Shown: positions 52,243 through 62,999, numbered from the stretch's first letter. The stretch is DNA of 64,000 nt from Beggiatoa alba B18LD (GCF_000245015.1 NZ_JH600070.1:4038780-4102779), one strand, 5' to 3'. The notes: generated by a model from the letters alone, not told the origin. Program-made: numbers and translations.

Positions 52243-53884
52243 TTACGTTTGTTCATATAACCGTGCAACATCTGTGGCGTGATATTGCAAAATTGCGGCG
52301 CGTTTAGGCTTAAGTGTAGGTGTTAATAAACCCGCTTCTATTGTCCATGGTTTTAAAAATAAGGCGATATGCTGTAATTGATAATACGTGGGTAAGGTTT
52401 GCAAGTGTGCATTAAGGCGATTTAAAACCGCTTTTTTAACAGTTATTTGTTGCAAACTTTCAGGGTTATTGATGGCAACCGCTAAAGTTTGGGCAAAAGA
52501 TTGCCATGTTTCAGGATTTAACACCATTAATGCACCTAGTGCGGGCTGTCCGTCGCCTATCACTAAGATTTGCTGACACAGTGAATCTTGTTGTAATAAA
52601 CTTTCTATTTCGTGTGGAATAACTCGTTTATCATATTGTAAAACAATGATATCACTTAAATAGCCTGTGACATACCAATGTCCTTGCGCATCTTGATAGC
52701 CCAAATCGCCTGTATGTAACCAGCCTTCGTTATCAATCGTTTTTTCTGTTAATTCAGGGTTATGCCAATAGCCTAACATGACGCAAGCACTGCGAGTGAG
52801 CAGTTCGCCATTGTCTGCTTGTTTGATTTCTATTTGTGGTAAAGGGATACCCACGCTTGTCGGTTGATTATTCTGTGGGCGATTTACGGTAATAACTGTG
52901 CTTGCTTCAATGAGTCCATAACCTTGTAGTAAATTTAAACCCAGTCCACTAAAAAAACGCGAAACAGGGGGCGGTAGTGGTGTTCCGCCACATACGGCTA
53001 GGCGTAAGCGTCCGCCCAGACTGCGTAAAACAGGCATTGCAATGTAACGGCGTAACCATTTCCCTATCCATAATTTAGGATGCCAAGTGAGTTGCTTTTG
53101 TTCATAACAAAATTGTTGCCAGCCTAATTCCAAGGTTAATTGAAATAAATAGCGTTGAAAAAAATTGTATTTTGCGATGTGGTTATGAATGCGTTGATAA
53201 ATTTGTTCATAAATACGGGGGACGGAAATCAAGACTGTGGGGCGTAATAGGGCTAAATCTTGCCCTAATTGTGGGATAGAACGGGCAAAGGCGACGGGGG
53301 TTGCTGTATATAATGGTAGATAGTAGCCTGCGTTACGTTCTAGTAAATTGGACAGTGGTAAAAAGGAGAGGAATAAATCTTCTTTTGTAAATCCAACGCC
53401 GCTATTTTCAGCCGTTTCAGCCAATAAGCGCACATTGGTTAATAAATTTTGATGGCTTAACATCACGCCTTTCGGGTTGCCTGTTGTGCCTGCTGTATAA
53501 ACAATCGTGGCTAACGCATCAGGTGCGGATTCTTGGGCTTGTAAGGAATATAACGCTTGGTCTTTATCTAAGGGGAGCCAATGGTTTAAGGTTACAATGC
53601 GGGCATCGCTGAATGCGGAGGTGCTTAAGGCTTGGGTAGTGACAATTTGTTGTACGCTACGGAAATATTGTCGTAATGGATACAGGCGTTTCCATTGTAA
53701 AGACCCTTCTAAGAGTAAAAATTTTGCTTCGACTTCTTTGATAATTTGGGCAATATTTTCGGGGCGGTCATCTAAATGGAGTGGGACAACGACCAGCCCT
53801 AGCCCTAAAGCGGCTTGGTCAAAAATAACCCATTCGGGGCAATTGTGTAATAAAACGGCAACTCTATCCCCTGCTTTAATTCGG
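52243..53884 (-). pseudogene. long-chain acyl-CoA synthetase, N-terminally truncated
   Basis: AMP-binding enzyme family. The minus-strand frame is open from about 53925 but has no usable start; the first ATG (53466) falls after the P-loop TAGTTGNPKG (about 53470-53500). Homology begins near IKAGDRVAVLLHNCPEWVIF (about 53882-53820), so some 60-70 N-terminal residues are missing. The rest is intact: YGLIEASTVITVNR, GWLHTGDLGYQD, and a C-terminal domain with KPKRAAIL. Its start has been lost in the deletion that also cut the DUF4340 gene. It is probably not expressed as a full enzyme. Confidence 0.7.
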
Positions 53885-54203
53885 CAAGGTTGATATTGTC
53901 GCCTGTTAAAGGGGAATATTGCGAGCTAGTCAGTAATGTGAGGATATTTTCTACCCGAAAACGGTTTGCAGGTAGTTGATATGGTTCGCGAATTTGCCAA
54001 GTACCTTGTGCATCTTTTTGAAAAACAATGGTGTCTTTATTGAAGCGTTCGATGCGGATTGTTTGGACTTGTTTGGGGTCTAAGGTGGTTAAACGCGGTT
54101 TTTTAATGGGTTGAGGTTCATCAGGTGTGGTTAATAGGCTGAGTGAACCTAACCCGAGTGAGAGCAGAAATAGGGTTGTAATAAATAGCCAACGTTGTCG
54201 CAT
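53805..54203 (-). pseudogene. DUF4340-like protein, C-terminally truncated
   Basis: 132-residue open frame. A membrane anchor (about 5-25) and the DUF4340 beginning (KPRLTTLDPKQVQTIRIERF, then FQKDAQGTWQIREPYQLPAN and the IENILTLL-type helix) are normal up to about residue 107 (PLTGDNINLAE). The remaining residues come from out-of-frame acyl-CoA synthetase sequence. Normal members exceed 250 residues. It directly follows the GldG-like gene (TAA then ATG), the usual gliding/ABC-auxiliary gene order. Confidence 0.7.
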
Positions 54204-55568
54204 TTATGTTTTTCTCCGTCTTAACCAAACGATTAAAGCCATGCTGAAAAAACTTATGGGGAATATTATGAGAAATAATACGCCTAAAAAAATCGCTTCG
54301 TATTGGCTTAAATCTAGGGTTAAATCTTGGCGAACCTGTGTCGGAATTTGGATTAAACTATCATCTTGACTTAACCAGTTGATGACACGTGTTCCAAATT
54401 CGGCATTGCCGCCATTGTCTAAAAAAGCATTTGATAAAAAATCACCATCTCCAATAACAACAATGCGTTGTGTACGCTTTACGGGTGAAGTTTGTGCATT
54501 ATTTGCTTTGGCTTTTAGTGCGCGATTCAGTGCGACCGCAATCGTTAAAGGGCCAGGAATGTCTGTCCCTTTATCATATTGAATCAGTTGGCTTATATCG
54601 CCACGTTCTAACCATGCATTATCGACGGTAAGTAGTAAATCATCGGTTTGCCATTCATCAGGTGGGCTGACAATTAAACCGCTAGCTTTGGGAAATAAAC
54701 AGCGAAAGGGAAAATTGTCGATAATGGGATGTTGTTTATAAGGTGTTGCTGTCGCCATAGTCGGCACTTGGCTTTCAGGGTCAATAATCAAACCAGGTTG
54801 GATGATGATGCCGAGTTTTTCCATCAGTGGTTCTAAACCAAATACGCCTTCAGGTTCTAATAACCAGAGTAAATTCCCGCCCATTTCAATAAATTCAATA
54901 ATTTTATCGACTTCATCAGGCAATAATGATACTTGGGGACTGGCGATAATGAATACATCCGTTTCTTCGGGGATTTTTGGCGTTTTATCAAACTGTAATG
55001 TATCAACAATAAAGCCTTTATTATTCAATTGGGTTGCCCAATGGCTCAGGTCATGATTGGCATTATTGACGGGGCTGCGCTCTCCGTGCCATGTGAGAAA
55101 ACGTAATTGTCGTTTGTGGGGACGTAATAAAGTTTGTAATGCGTCACTAATAACTTGTTCGCTGAGTAATTCAGGCGATTGTTGTAAATGTACACTTTGC
55201 CCTGCGTATTCCAGCAAGATTTCTTCAGTCATCGTAATCCCTTTTTTTTCCACTTCTAGCGGTGCGGTGTAAGGGTCTATGAAGGTGAGCTGAATGTTGG
55301 GTTTATAACGTTGGTAACGGGTGAAAATATTGGCGATTGGCTCGCGGACGGTTTGGTCATCGCGGGCATAGATGCGAATGGCTAGCGGTTGGGTAAATTG
55401 GTCAAGTAAGGCTTGGCTAATAGGCGAGAGGGTGTAACGATTATTGTCAGTAATATCAATGGTTTTCTGAAAGCGTAGGCTTAACAGGGCTAATAAGCCT
55501 GCAACGATGCAGAGTAAAATAATACCGAGTAAGTAATGTAAACGGATTCGTAAATAGCGTGCATTCAT
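54204..55568 (-). CDS. GldG-family ABC transport auxiliary protein
   Basis: 454 residues from ATG 55568. An N-terminal membrane helix (about 9-31), then the ABC_transp_aux (GldG-type) periplasmic domain: DNNRYTLSPISQALLDQ, IRIYARDDQ, LTWHGERSP, FIEMGGNLLWLLEPEG and IVVIGDGDFLSNAF, and a C-terminal helix (FLGVLFLIIFPISFFSMALIVWL). Normally the ATPase and permease genes are adjacent; here the upstream gene is the giant kinase and no ABC ATPase or permease is found. The downstream DUF4340 gene is truncated, so the system is incomplete in this window. Confidence 0.85.
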   Translation of the reverse strand: MNARYLRIRLHYLLGIILLCIVAGLLALLSLRFQKTIDITDNNRYTLSPISQALLDQFTQPLAIRIYARDDQTVREPIANIFTRYQRYKPNIQLTFIDPYTAPLEVEKKGITMTEEILLEYAGQSVHLQQSPELLSEQVISDALQTLLRPHKRQLRFLTWHGERSPVNNANHDLSHWATQLNNKGFIVDTLQFDKTPKIPEETDVFIIASPQVSLLPDEVDKIIEFIEMGGNLLWLLEPEGVFGLEPLMEKLGIIIQPGLIIDPESQVPTMATATPYKQHPIIDNFPFRCLFPKASGLIVSPPDEWQTDDLLLTVDNAWLERGDISQLIQYDKGTDIPGPLTIAVALNRALKAKANNAQTSPVKRTQRIVVIGDGDFLSNAFLDNGGNAEFGTRVINWLSQDDSLIQIPTQVRQDLTLDLSQYEAIFLGVLFLIIFPISFFSMALIVWLRRRKT

Positions 55569-55674
55569 GCCGTTTTTGATGTTACCGCAGATGGACAAAG
55601 GTGGGGTTATTATGGTCTAAGCCGTCTGCCTTGCAAAGTCAGGGGATGTCGGAATAAATGGGGGTTGTAAGGGG

Positions 55675-58600
55675 TTACTGGTCTATGTGATGTGGGAAAC
55701 GTAGGGAAAACTGTACGCCTTGTACAGTTGGGTGGTAACTAATTTGTCCTTTTAAATGATGAACAACTAAATTATAAACAATGTGTAACCCTAGCCCGCT
55801 TTTTCCTTGTTGGCGTTCTGTGGTTACGAATGGTTCGAATAATTGTGCTTGAATCGTCTGTGGAATGCCTGAACCATTATCGCGGTAGATAAAAATAAGG
55901 TGATCAAGTCTATCATGGACATTAATAATAATTTCTCCCGCCTCTAAAAAACGAAAACCGTGTGTCAGTGAATTGGTAATTAAATGGGTAAAAATTTGAC
56001 TGAACAGATTGGGGTAACTGGTTAATTGCAATTGTTCGGGGCAATCAATCTGTACTTGGTGGGCCGTTTGTTGAAAGTAAGGTTGTAACGTTAATAAGAT
56101 ATTGTGTAATTGCGCTTTAATATTAAAAACTTGTAGTGGTTCACTGGATTGCTCGACGGCAACTTGTTTAAATGTATTGACTAGTTCAGCGGTACGACGC
56201 AAATTGACCAGTAGTAAATGACTGATTTGAACAGCATTGTCTAAGTAGTTATTTAATTCAGAACGTTTTAATAGGTTTTGCTGGCATTGGGTTTGAATCT
56301 CTTGGGTATTTAATTCTAATTGCGACGCGGCGGTGATGCTGATGCCGATAGGCGTATTTAATTCATGTGCAACCCCAGCCACTAAATTGCCTAAGGCTGC
56401 CATTTTTTCCGCTTCAATTAATTGTTGTTGTGTACTTTGTAATTGCGCCACAGTATCGGCAAGCTCTTCTTTTTGTGCCTGTATTTCTTTATTCAGTTGT
56501 AAAGCGATATTTTTTGCTTCGCGTTCTTGTACTAATAACAAGCGTTCTTGTTCCATGCGTTTACGGTCGGTAATATCGTAATAGGTATTTAACAAGACTT
56601 GTTGTTGCTCAAACAGGACGGGGGCGATAAATAGCGTAACCCATATTAATTGACCATCTCCGCGTTTAATTTGTACTTCATAGTCGCGCAAAACCCCTTC
56701 TTGGCAAAATTGTGAAAGGATTTGAGTTTGTTCGCTAGGGCTATGATACAAGTCTGTTGTGTAAGCATGTCGCAGACGTTCTTCAGGCATTCCAAAAGTT
56801 AGGCTTGCTTGTGGATTCGCATAAAGAATATAGCCATCGGTCGGGCGAGTGAGTAAAAATGCTAACGGGGTGGTTTCAGCAATAATACGAAAACGTTCTT
56901 CACTTTCGCGTAATGATTGATATAAACGGGCGTTATCGATAGAAATCAGTAATTGCGCACTGAGTAAATTTAAAATTTGGGTACGTTCTTCGGTAAAAAC
57001 AGCCGTAGCCAGTGAATTTTCTAAGTAAAGAATCCCCCCTAATTCATTTTTTTTCAGCAGTGGTAAGCAAAGAATCGATTTTGTTTGATGATGCAAAATA
57101 TAAGGGTCATGAATGAATTGCCCGCGATGAAGTGCATCTGCTAAGTTGATACTTTCATGAGTGCGTAAAACGTAATTGATTAAAGAAATGGGTAATGATG
57201 TTTGTTCGACGGCATTGATAGATTGCGATTGTAAAACCGAAATTCGTAAAGGATTTAATTTGCCTTCGGCTTCAATTAACCATTGGCTTTGTTTTTCTAG
57301 GAGTAAGACTCCGCGTTGCGCTCCTGCATTTTCTAGGACAATTCGCATTAATTGCGTCAGTAAGTGTGGTAAAACAATTTCTGTGGCGATGGCTTGAGAG
57401 GCTTTTAAGACGCTTAATAAGTCTAAATTTTGCGTATTAGCATGGCTAACTTCTTCAGTATGGGTATTTTGCGCATGTTGATGCGTGTTAAGTTGTTTAG
57501 ACGATAATAACTGTGGGTAACGCTTTTCTAACTGCTGGGCTTTGGCTAACGCGCCCCAGCGTGTCCACGCATAATGTGCACCGTGTAAATAAAAACGGGC
57601 TAATTGTAGGTTATGACGGGCGAGATAAAACTTGCCCGCTAATTCGCAGGCTAAGGCTTCCTCATGCAAATATTCATGGGTTTGCGCTAATAAAATTGCT
57701 TGTTCATATGCTGCATGACAGCGGTCAGGATTGCCGAATACGCGGGCTTTTTCTGCTTCGACTAACCACCATTTATGTAAATAGTTCATAGGGGCATGGT
57801 CTGCCCAGTGTTTTAATTTGCGTTGATTAGCGCGGATGCGATGGCGGAGGGCTTTTTGTTCGGTTGGAGAAGCCGTTTCATATTGTTGTAAGGCAGTGAG
57901 GGCATCGTAAAAAATAAAAATCGGGACAATAAATAAGGCTTTGCCCGCGTCTAAATAGTGTGCAGTTTGTTGTGCGCATTGTGCCGCTTCGCTGTAGTTT
58001 TCAAACCAATAACACAGAGTTAGTTTTGCAGAGTAGAAGCGAAAGGGGACAGTTTTATTATTATTTAATTGGTGTAATGGGAGTAAAACCGTTTCATCAA
58101 AATATTGCCCGCTGAGTTTGCAAGGGTCTGAAGTACGTCCTAATAAATTAACAATTGCTTGGTGATAAATGGCATGGCGATGTAAGGTAATTTCTTGTTT
58201 TAATTGTTTTATAATTTGTAAATAATTCGCACTTTCTTCTTCTAAACGTTGTAATTCGCGCCCCCCTGAACAGTAAGCATGACAAACATATAAAAAAGCG
58301 GAGAGTGCGGCTGATTCTAAATCGCCTGATTCTAATCCCAGATAATAGTTATTTTGAAAGGGGATTAGCGTCTCTTTAACATCCTCTTTCCAATGATGAA
58401 TGAAGATATTAACCATAAAAATAGTTTTGGCTTTAAATTCATTTTGGGGAAATTGTTCAAGCATTTGTAGGGCTAATTGTCCGAATTGGTAGCCCAGTTC
58501 AATATCCCCCGTGACGTAGCAGAGTATTAAGCCATAGCTGGCGTAAGCAATCGCTGCCGATGCGGTATTACCATTTTTAATGGAGAGTTGAACCAGTTTT

Positions 58601-61389
58601 AATGAAATCAGAATGAATAAGTCAGGTTGTACGTAATAACTGGCAAAGCTCACGCTGGATAAAATGCGCATCACGGCAAGACAGCGCGGGTCAGTCATCG
58701 GGGGGTGTTGATTAAGTGTTTCTATGGGATGTCGCCATAATAGCCAACGTGTTTGCCATAGACTTAAGTGTATATGCCATGCTCTGGGATGAGTCGGGAA
58801 TTTCACGCCTAATAATCGTAAAATGGTCATTGCCGTTTGCACTGCTTGGCTTGGCTGATTTTGAGCAATATGTGCTTGAATCATGACATGATAAATTTTT
58901 ACTTTATCAAGCAACTCTCGTGCATGTTGTAGCACTTGTTCGGCTAAGGTCTGCATCTGAGCAAACTGGGTATTTAAATAAGCGGCTTCGGCGGCTTGCT
59001 CTGTAAGTCGTAAACTCAAGTGGTAGTGCTGTTGCCAGCGTTGTTCGCCTAATAAGCTCAATCCTGTTTGTAAATAATTCAGTGCAGGTAAATAGGCAGC
59101 AGCGGTTTTAGCTTTTTCACCCGCGAGACAATTTAATTCGGCTAATTGTCGGCATTCTTCAGCATCATTCATGAGAGAAATGCCAACATTCCACTGATTG
59201 ACGATATCAAATAATTTATCGTCTAGCTGTTTTGTCGCTGTATTGGCAAAAAGTAATCGTCCAATTTGTAAATGTATTTGTGTGCTTTCTGTTGTGGTTA
59301 ATAAGGAATATGCGGCTTGTTGCACTTTATCATGTTGAAATTTAAAAAGCGTTTTACTAGCAAGTAAATGGTCTGTTATATGATATTCACTGTCTTTGAT
59401 GAATTTGTAATGATTATCTAAGGGAATAATCAAGCCTTCGTACAGGGCTAACCACAGTTGTTGTAAGGTGATAGTTGGCGATTGGGCATTAATAAGCGAT
59501 AAAGTATATAAATCAAATTGATTGCCAATGCAGGCGGCCAGTTGTAAAACGCGCTGAGTAACGGCAGGAAATTGATATATTTTACCCGCCATCAGAATTA
59601 AAACATTATCAGTCAGATTTTTTGCCTGAATCCGTGGCACATCCCAACCCCACGCGCCTTGCTTAACATCGAATTGAATCAAAGATTCGTCATGTAACGA
59701 TTTTAAAAAGGCGGTTGTAAAAAAAGCGTTACCTTGAGTTTTTTGGTAAACCAATTCAGTCAGGGTATGAGTTTGTTGCACATTGCATAATAAAGCATCA
59801 GCAATTAATGCATTAACATGTGAATATGCCAAATTATTCAGATAAATATTTGTAATAACTGTGGGGGGAATGTCGGTTAATAGATGATTCAGTGGATGTG
59901 TTTTATCAACTTCATTGTCTCGATACGCACCGATGAGTAAGGAATAACGACTGTGATTGTTAGCAAGTAAACTTTTTAGGAGATATAGCGAAGCGGTATC
60001 TGCCCATTGTAAATCGTCGATAAAAATCACGAGGGGATGTTCATCGCGTCCCAAGGCGTTTAAAAAGGCTTGAAAGACAAGATTAAAGCGGTTTTGTGCT
60101 TCTTGCGCACTGACGGGAGCAACAGGGGGTTGTTCACCAATGATAAGGGCTAAACGGGGAATGATGTCGATAAGCACTTGCCCATTTTCTTTAACGGCGA
60201 CTAAAATTTTTTCTTGCCAAATAGCGAGTTGTTGCGCACTTTCTGCCAGAATGGTGTTACAAAATTCGTTAAATGCTTGTGTAAATGCAAAATACGGGAT
60301 ATTGCGCTGATATTGCTCATATTTACCACTGATAAAATAGCCGCGTTTTTCCGTCAGTGGTTTATAGACTTCATTGATTAAAAAAGATTTACCAACACCA
60401 GAAAAACCACTGACTAACAGTAATTCCGTTTTACCCTGACAAACACGGGCAAAGGTATCCATTAAACAGATGATTTCATGATCGCGCCCGTAAAGTTTTT
60501 GCGGAATTTGAAATTTATCCGTTTTATCCTGTTGCCCCAGTGGAAATAGGGGAATCATTTGATTTTTACGCCATGCCTGCAAACAAGTTTCTAAATCTGC
60601 TTGTAATCCCCACGCATTTTGATAGCGGTTCTCTGCCATCTTTTCCATGAGTTTTAAAATAATATTTGACAGTGTTAGTGGGATATTAGAATTTAATTGA
60701 TGGGGGGGAATTGGATTTTTTGCTAAATGACAATGGACTAAAGTCAGTGAATCGGATTCATCAAAAGGTAATTTGCCTGTAAAGAGTTCGTATAAGGTAA
60801 CGCCTAAGGCGTAGAAATCCGTTCGATAGTCGATAAAGCGGTTCATTCGTCCCGTTTGTTCTGGAGAAACATAGGCGAGAGTTCCTTCTAATTGATGCGG
60901 ATTTTTTAAACTGGGGATTTCACGGGGTAAACGGCTAGAAATGCCAAAATCGATAATTTTTAATTGTTGGCTAATGGGGTTAAAAACGATATTACTGGGA
61001 TTAATATCTTTATGAATTACATTTGCGGCGTGAATATCAGCAAGGATGCTTGCTAAACGGCAAGCGATATTTAAATTTTCTTCAATATTAAAAGTGCGTT
61101 GTGTTCTTAAAATCTTTAAAGAGTCTCCGCCAAAATCTTCAACGACAATCATTAATCCATGTTGATGTTTTTCTAACGCATAAACTTGGATAATGCCCTC
61201 ATGTTGAAACGCTTTGGTAATCTCATATTCTTGTTGATAACGGCTTAACTCAGAAAGTGAAGGGTATTCTTCTTTTAAGACTTTTAAGATAATACGTTGT
61301 TGATCAATCGCTCGTATGCCACGATAAATCAGCGAAGTTGCACTTTCATATAATAGCGATAAGTTTTGATAATCAGTCAGTAAATTCAT
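55675..61389 (-). CDS. trifunctional Ser/Thr kinase - AAA ATPase - histidine kinase
   Basis: 1904 residues. Order: Ser/Thr kinase (about 1-270; HKDINPSNIVF catalytic loop, IIDFGISSRL as DFG, APE-like YVSPEQTGRMN), AAA/NACHT-like ATPase (about 295-600; P-loop SGFSGVGKSFL, Walker B LVIFIDDLQWAD), a long helical TPR-like region (about 700-1270), a GAF domain (about 1305-1450), a PAS domain (about 1460-1580), a coiled coil, and a histidine kinase (H-box GVAHELNTPIGI, N-box NSLTHGF, DNGSGIP, GKSGLGLHIV). The architecture is known from cyanobacteria and Beggiatoa. No response regulator is adjacent. Location is cytoplasmic. Confidence 0.93.
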   Translation of the reverse strand: MNLLTDYQNLSLLYESATSLIYRGIRAIDQQRIILKVLKEEYPSLSELSRYQQEYEITKAFQHEGIIQVYALEKHQHGLMIVVEDFGGDSLKILRTQRTFNIEENLNIACRLASILADIHAANVIHKDINPSNIVFNPISQQLKIIDFGISSRLPREIPSLKNPHQLEGTLAYVSPEQTGRMNRFIDYRTDFYALGVTLYELFTGKLPFDESDSLTLVHCHLAKNPIPPHQLNSNIPLTLSNIILKLMEKMAENRYQNAWGLQADLETCLQAWRKNQMIPLFPLGQQDKTDKFQIPQKLYGRDHEIICLMDTFARVCQGKTELLLVSGFSGVGKSFLINEVYKPLTEKRGYFISGKYEQYQRNIPYFAFTQAFNEFCNTILAESAQQLAIWQEKILVAVKENGQVLIDIIPRLALIIGEQPPVAPVSAQEAQNRFNLVFQAFLNALGRDEHPLVIFIDDLQWADTASLYLLKSLLANNHSRYSLLIGAYRDNEVDKTHPLNHLLTDIPPTVITNIYLNNLAYSHVNALIADALLCNVQQTHTLTELVYQKTQGNAFFTTAFLKSLHDESLIQFDVKQGAWGWDVPRIQAKNLTDNVLILMAGKIYQFPAVTQRVLQLAACIGNQFDLYTLSLINAQSPTITLQQLWLALYEGLIIPLDNHYKFIKDSEYHITDHLLASKTLFKFQHDKVQQAAYSLLTTTESTQIHLQIGRLLFANTATKQLDDKLFDIVNQWNVGISLMNDAEECRQLAELNCLAGEKAKTAAAYLPALNYLQTGLSLLGEQRWQQHYHLSLRLTEQAAEAAYLNTQFAQMQTLAEQVLQHARELLDKVKIYHVMIQAHIAQNQPSQAVQTAMTILRLLGVKFPTHPRAWHIHLSLWQTRWLLWRHPIETLNQHPPMTDPRCLAVMRILSSVSFASYYVQPDLFILISLKLVQLSIKNGNTASAAIAYASYGLILCYVTGDIELGYQFGQLALQMLEQFPQNEFKAKTIFMVNIFIHHWKEDVKETLIPFQNNYYLGLESGDLESAALSAFLYVCHAYCSGGRELQRLEEESANYLQIIKQLKQEITLHRHAIYHQAIVNLLGRTSDPCKLSGQYFDETVLLPLHQLNNNKTVPFRFYSAKLTLCYWFENYSEAAQCAQQTAHYLDAGKALFIVPIFIFYDALTALQQYETASPTEQKALRHRIRANQRKLKHWADHAPMNYLHKWWLVEAEKARVFGNPDRCHAAYEQAILLAQTHEYLHEEALACELAGKFYLARHNLQLARFYLHGAHYAWTRWGALAKAQQLEKRYPQLLSSKQLNTHQHAQNTHTEEVSHANTQNLDLLSVLKASQAIATEIVLPHLLTQLMRIVLENAGAQRGVLLLEKQSQWLIEAEGKLNPLRISVLQSQSINAVEQTSLPISLINYVLRTHESINLADALHRGQFIHDPYILHHQTKSILCLPLLKKNELGGILYLENSLATAVFTEERTQILNLLSAQLLISIDNARLYQSLRESEERFRIIAETTPLAFLLTRPTDGYILYANPQASLTFGMPEERLRHAYTTDLYHSPSEQTQILSQFCQEGVLRDYEVQIKRGDGQLIWVTLFIAPVLFEQQQVLLNTYYDITDRKRMEQERLLLVQEREAKNIALQLNKEIQAQKEELADTVAQLQSTQQQLIEAEKMAALGNLVAGVAHELNTPIGISITAASQLELNTQEIQTQCQQNLLKRSELNNYLDNAVQISHLLLVNLRRTAELVNTFKQVAVEQSSEPLQVFNIKAQLHNILLTLQPYFQQTAHQVQIDCPEQLQLTSYPNLFSQIFTHLITNSLTHGFRFLEAGEIIINVHDRLDHLIFIYRDNGSGIPQTIQAQLFEPFVTTERQQGKSGLGLHIVYNLVVHHLKGQISYHPTVQGVQFSLRFPHHIDQ

Positions 61390-61865
61390 AATCAGGCACG
61401 AGCCTATGCGAGTACGCTATCGTCAAGTCTGGTTAAAGAGACGCACTAATTTAGCGTTATCAGTGAGTCCCCATCGTGAATTTATCATAGGGGATATAGT
61501 TTAAAAGGTTTAACACATCTTCTGTATCAGCTAATAAGGGCGATACCCCGCATAAAATTAATTCTTTCAATAAATTTTTTTTATCCTTATTTTTGACCAT
61601 TCTATAAAAAAAACCGATGTTATTCTAAAAAAAAGTAATTCTTTTCGATATTTTTTTCAGGTATGAACCAATAATATTCTAAAAAAATATCTTTTTTATT
61701 AAATAATTGACTTGTTATAACTTATTTTCACATTTATTTTTAGAAAAATTATTGCAACTGCACATAATCAGACTATATGATAAATACCCCCCTAAGTATT
61801 GAAGGGGATGATATTTTTCAATACAACTTATTAAACCTCAACGTATTACTTGGAGGCGAGTCAAC
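61390..61865. promoter_or_regulatory. divergent promoter region of the giant kinase and pnt operon
   Basis: 476 bp without a gene. For pntA, TTGCAA (61752-61757), an 18-bp spacer and TATGAT (61776-61781) form a plausible promoter. The AT-rich part near 61600-61700 has three close variants of TATTCTAAAAAAA, of unknown meaning. A ribosome-binding site GGAGG lies just before the pntA ATG. Confidence 0.45.
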
Positions 61866-62999
61866 ATGCCCATTTATGTGGCAGTACCAACGGAGCTTAC
61901 GCCAGAAGAACGGCGTATAGCACTTGTGCCAGACGTAGCAGGACGCTTAGTGAAGTTAGGCGCGACTGTCTTAATTGAAAAAGACTTCGGTCAACGGGCG
62001 TTTTTTCCCGATGGTGCTTTTAAAGATGTGCAAATTATCGACACTGCAAGCGCGTTATATCAGCAAGCGGATATTGTTTTAAAAGTAAATCCGCCGACTG
62101 ACGCAGAAATCGACCAGATGAAAGCAGGCACGATTGTGATTGGTTTTATGTCTCCGCATCGTTACCCTGAACGGGTTGCTAAAATGCGAGATAAGCAAAT
62201 TACGAGTCTTGCTATGGAATTAGTGCCACGTATTTCGCGGGCGCAGTCTATGGATGCATTATCTTCACAAGCAGCGGTTGCAGGCTATAAAGCCGTTTTA
62301 CAAGCCGCCGATTTATCCAACGTCTTTTTCCCCATGTTGACAACGGCGGCAGGTACGATACGCCCTGCAAAAGTATTGGTCATTGGCGCAGGTGTCGCAG
62401 GCTTACAAGCAATTGCAACCGCTCGGCGGTTAGGCGCAATTGTAGAGGGCTACGATGTGCGCTCTGCCACTAAAGAGCAAGTGCAATCTTTAGGCGCGAA
62501 GTTTGTGGATACTGGTGTAAAAGCGGAAGGTGTAGGCGGCTATGCTCGTGAGTTGACAGCAGAAGAGAAACAGCAACAACAGGATGTTTTAGCGAAACAT
62601 ATTGCAGCTGCGAATGTGGTCATCACAACCGCTGCAATCCCCGGTCGTCCTTCACCGAAAATTATTACCCGTGCCATGGTGGAAGCAATGGCGGTCGGTT
62701 CTGTGGTGGTCGATTTAGCGGCTGAAGGGGGCGGCAACTGTGAGTTATGCCAATCTGGACAAACCATTGTCCATCAAGGTGTGACGATTCACGCGCCGTT
62801 AAATGTCCCGAGCCAAATGCCAACCCACGCCAGTGAGATGTATGCAAAGAATTTATTCAACTTGCTGTCGTTATTTGTCAAAAACGGGCAATTAGAAATT
62901 AATTGGCAGGATGAAATTATTGCGGGCTGCACCTTAACCCATGCGGGTGAAATTAAACACGCACCAACACGGGCTTTAGTGGAAGGAACAAAATCATGA
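61866..62999 (+). CDS. pntA: proton-translocating NAD(P) transhydrogenase subunit alpha, part 1
   Basis: 377-residue NAD(H)-binding domain I of the split-alpha transhydrogenase. Seen: VPTELTPEERRIALVPDVAGRLVKLGA at the start (read in parts), TTAAGTIRPAKVLVIGAGVAGLQAIATARRLGA with the Rossmann motif, GYDVRSATKEQVQSLGAKF and RDRGG-like loop region. The next gene overlaps by 4 bp (ATGA). The complex uses the proton gradient to reduce NADP+ with NADH. Confidence 0.97.
   Translation: MPIYVAVPTELTPEERRIALVPDVAGRLVKLGATVLIEKDFGQRAFFPDGAFKDVQIIDTASALYQQADIVLKVNPPTDAEIDQMKAGTIVIGFMSPHRYPERVAKMRDKQITSLAMELVPRISRAQSMDALSSQAAVAGYKAVLQAADLSNVFFPMLTTAAGTIRPAKVLVIGAGVAGLQAIATARRLGAIVEGYDVRSATKEQVQSLGAKFVDTGVKAEGVGGYARELTAEEKQQQQDVLAKHIAAANVVITTAAIPGRPSPKIITRAMVEAMAVGSVVVDLAAEGGGNCELCQSGQTIVHQGVTIHAPLNVPSQMPTHASEMYAKNLFNLLSLFVKNGQLEINWQDEIIAGCTLTHAGEIKHAPTRALVEGTKS

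Noticed and set aside
53466-53466. ATG at 53466 as the true start of the acyl-CoA synthetase
   Set aside because: It lies beyond the ATP-binding P-loop, and homologous sequence continues about 415 bases upstream in the same frame.
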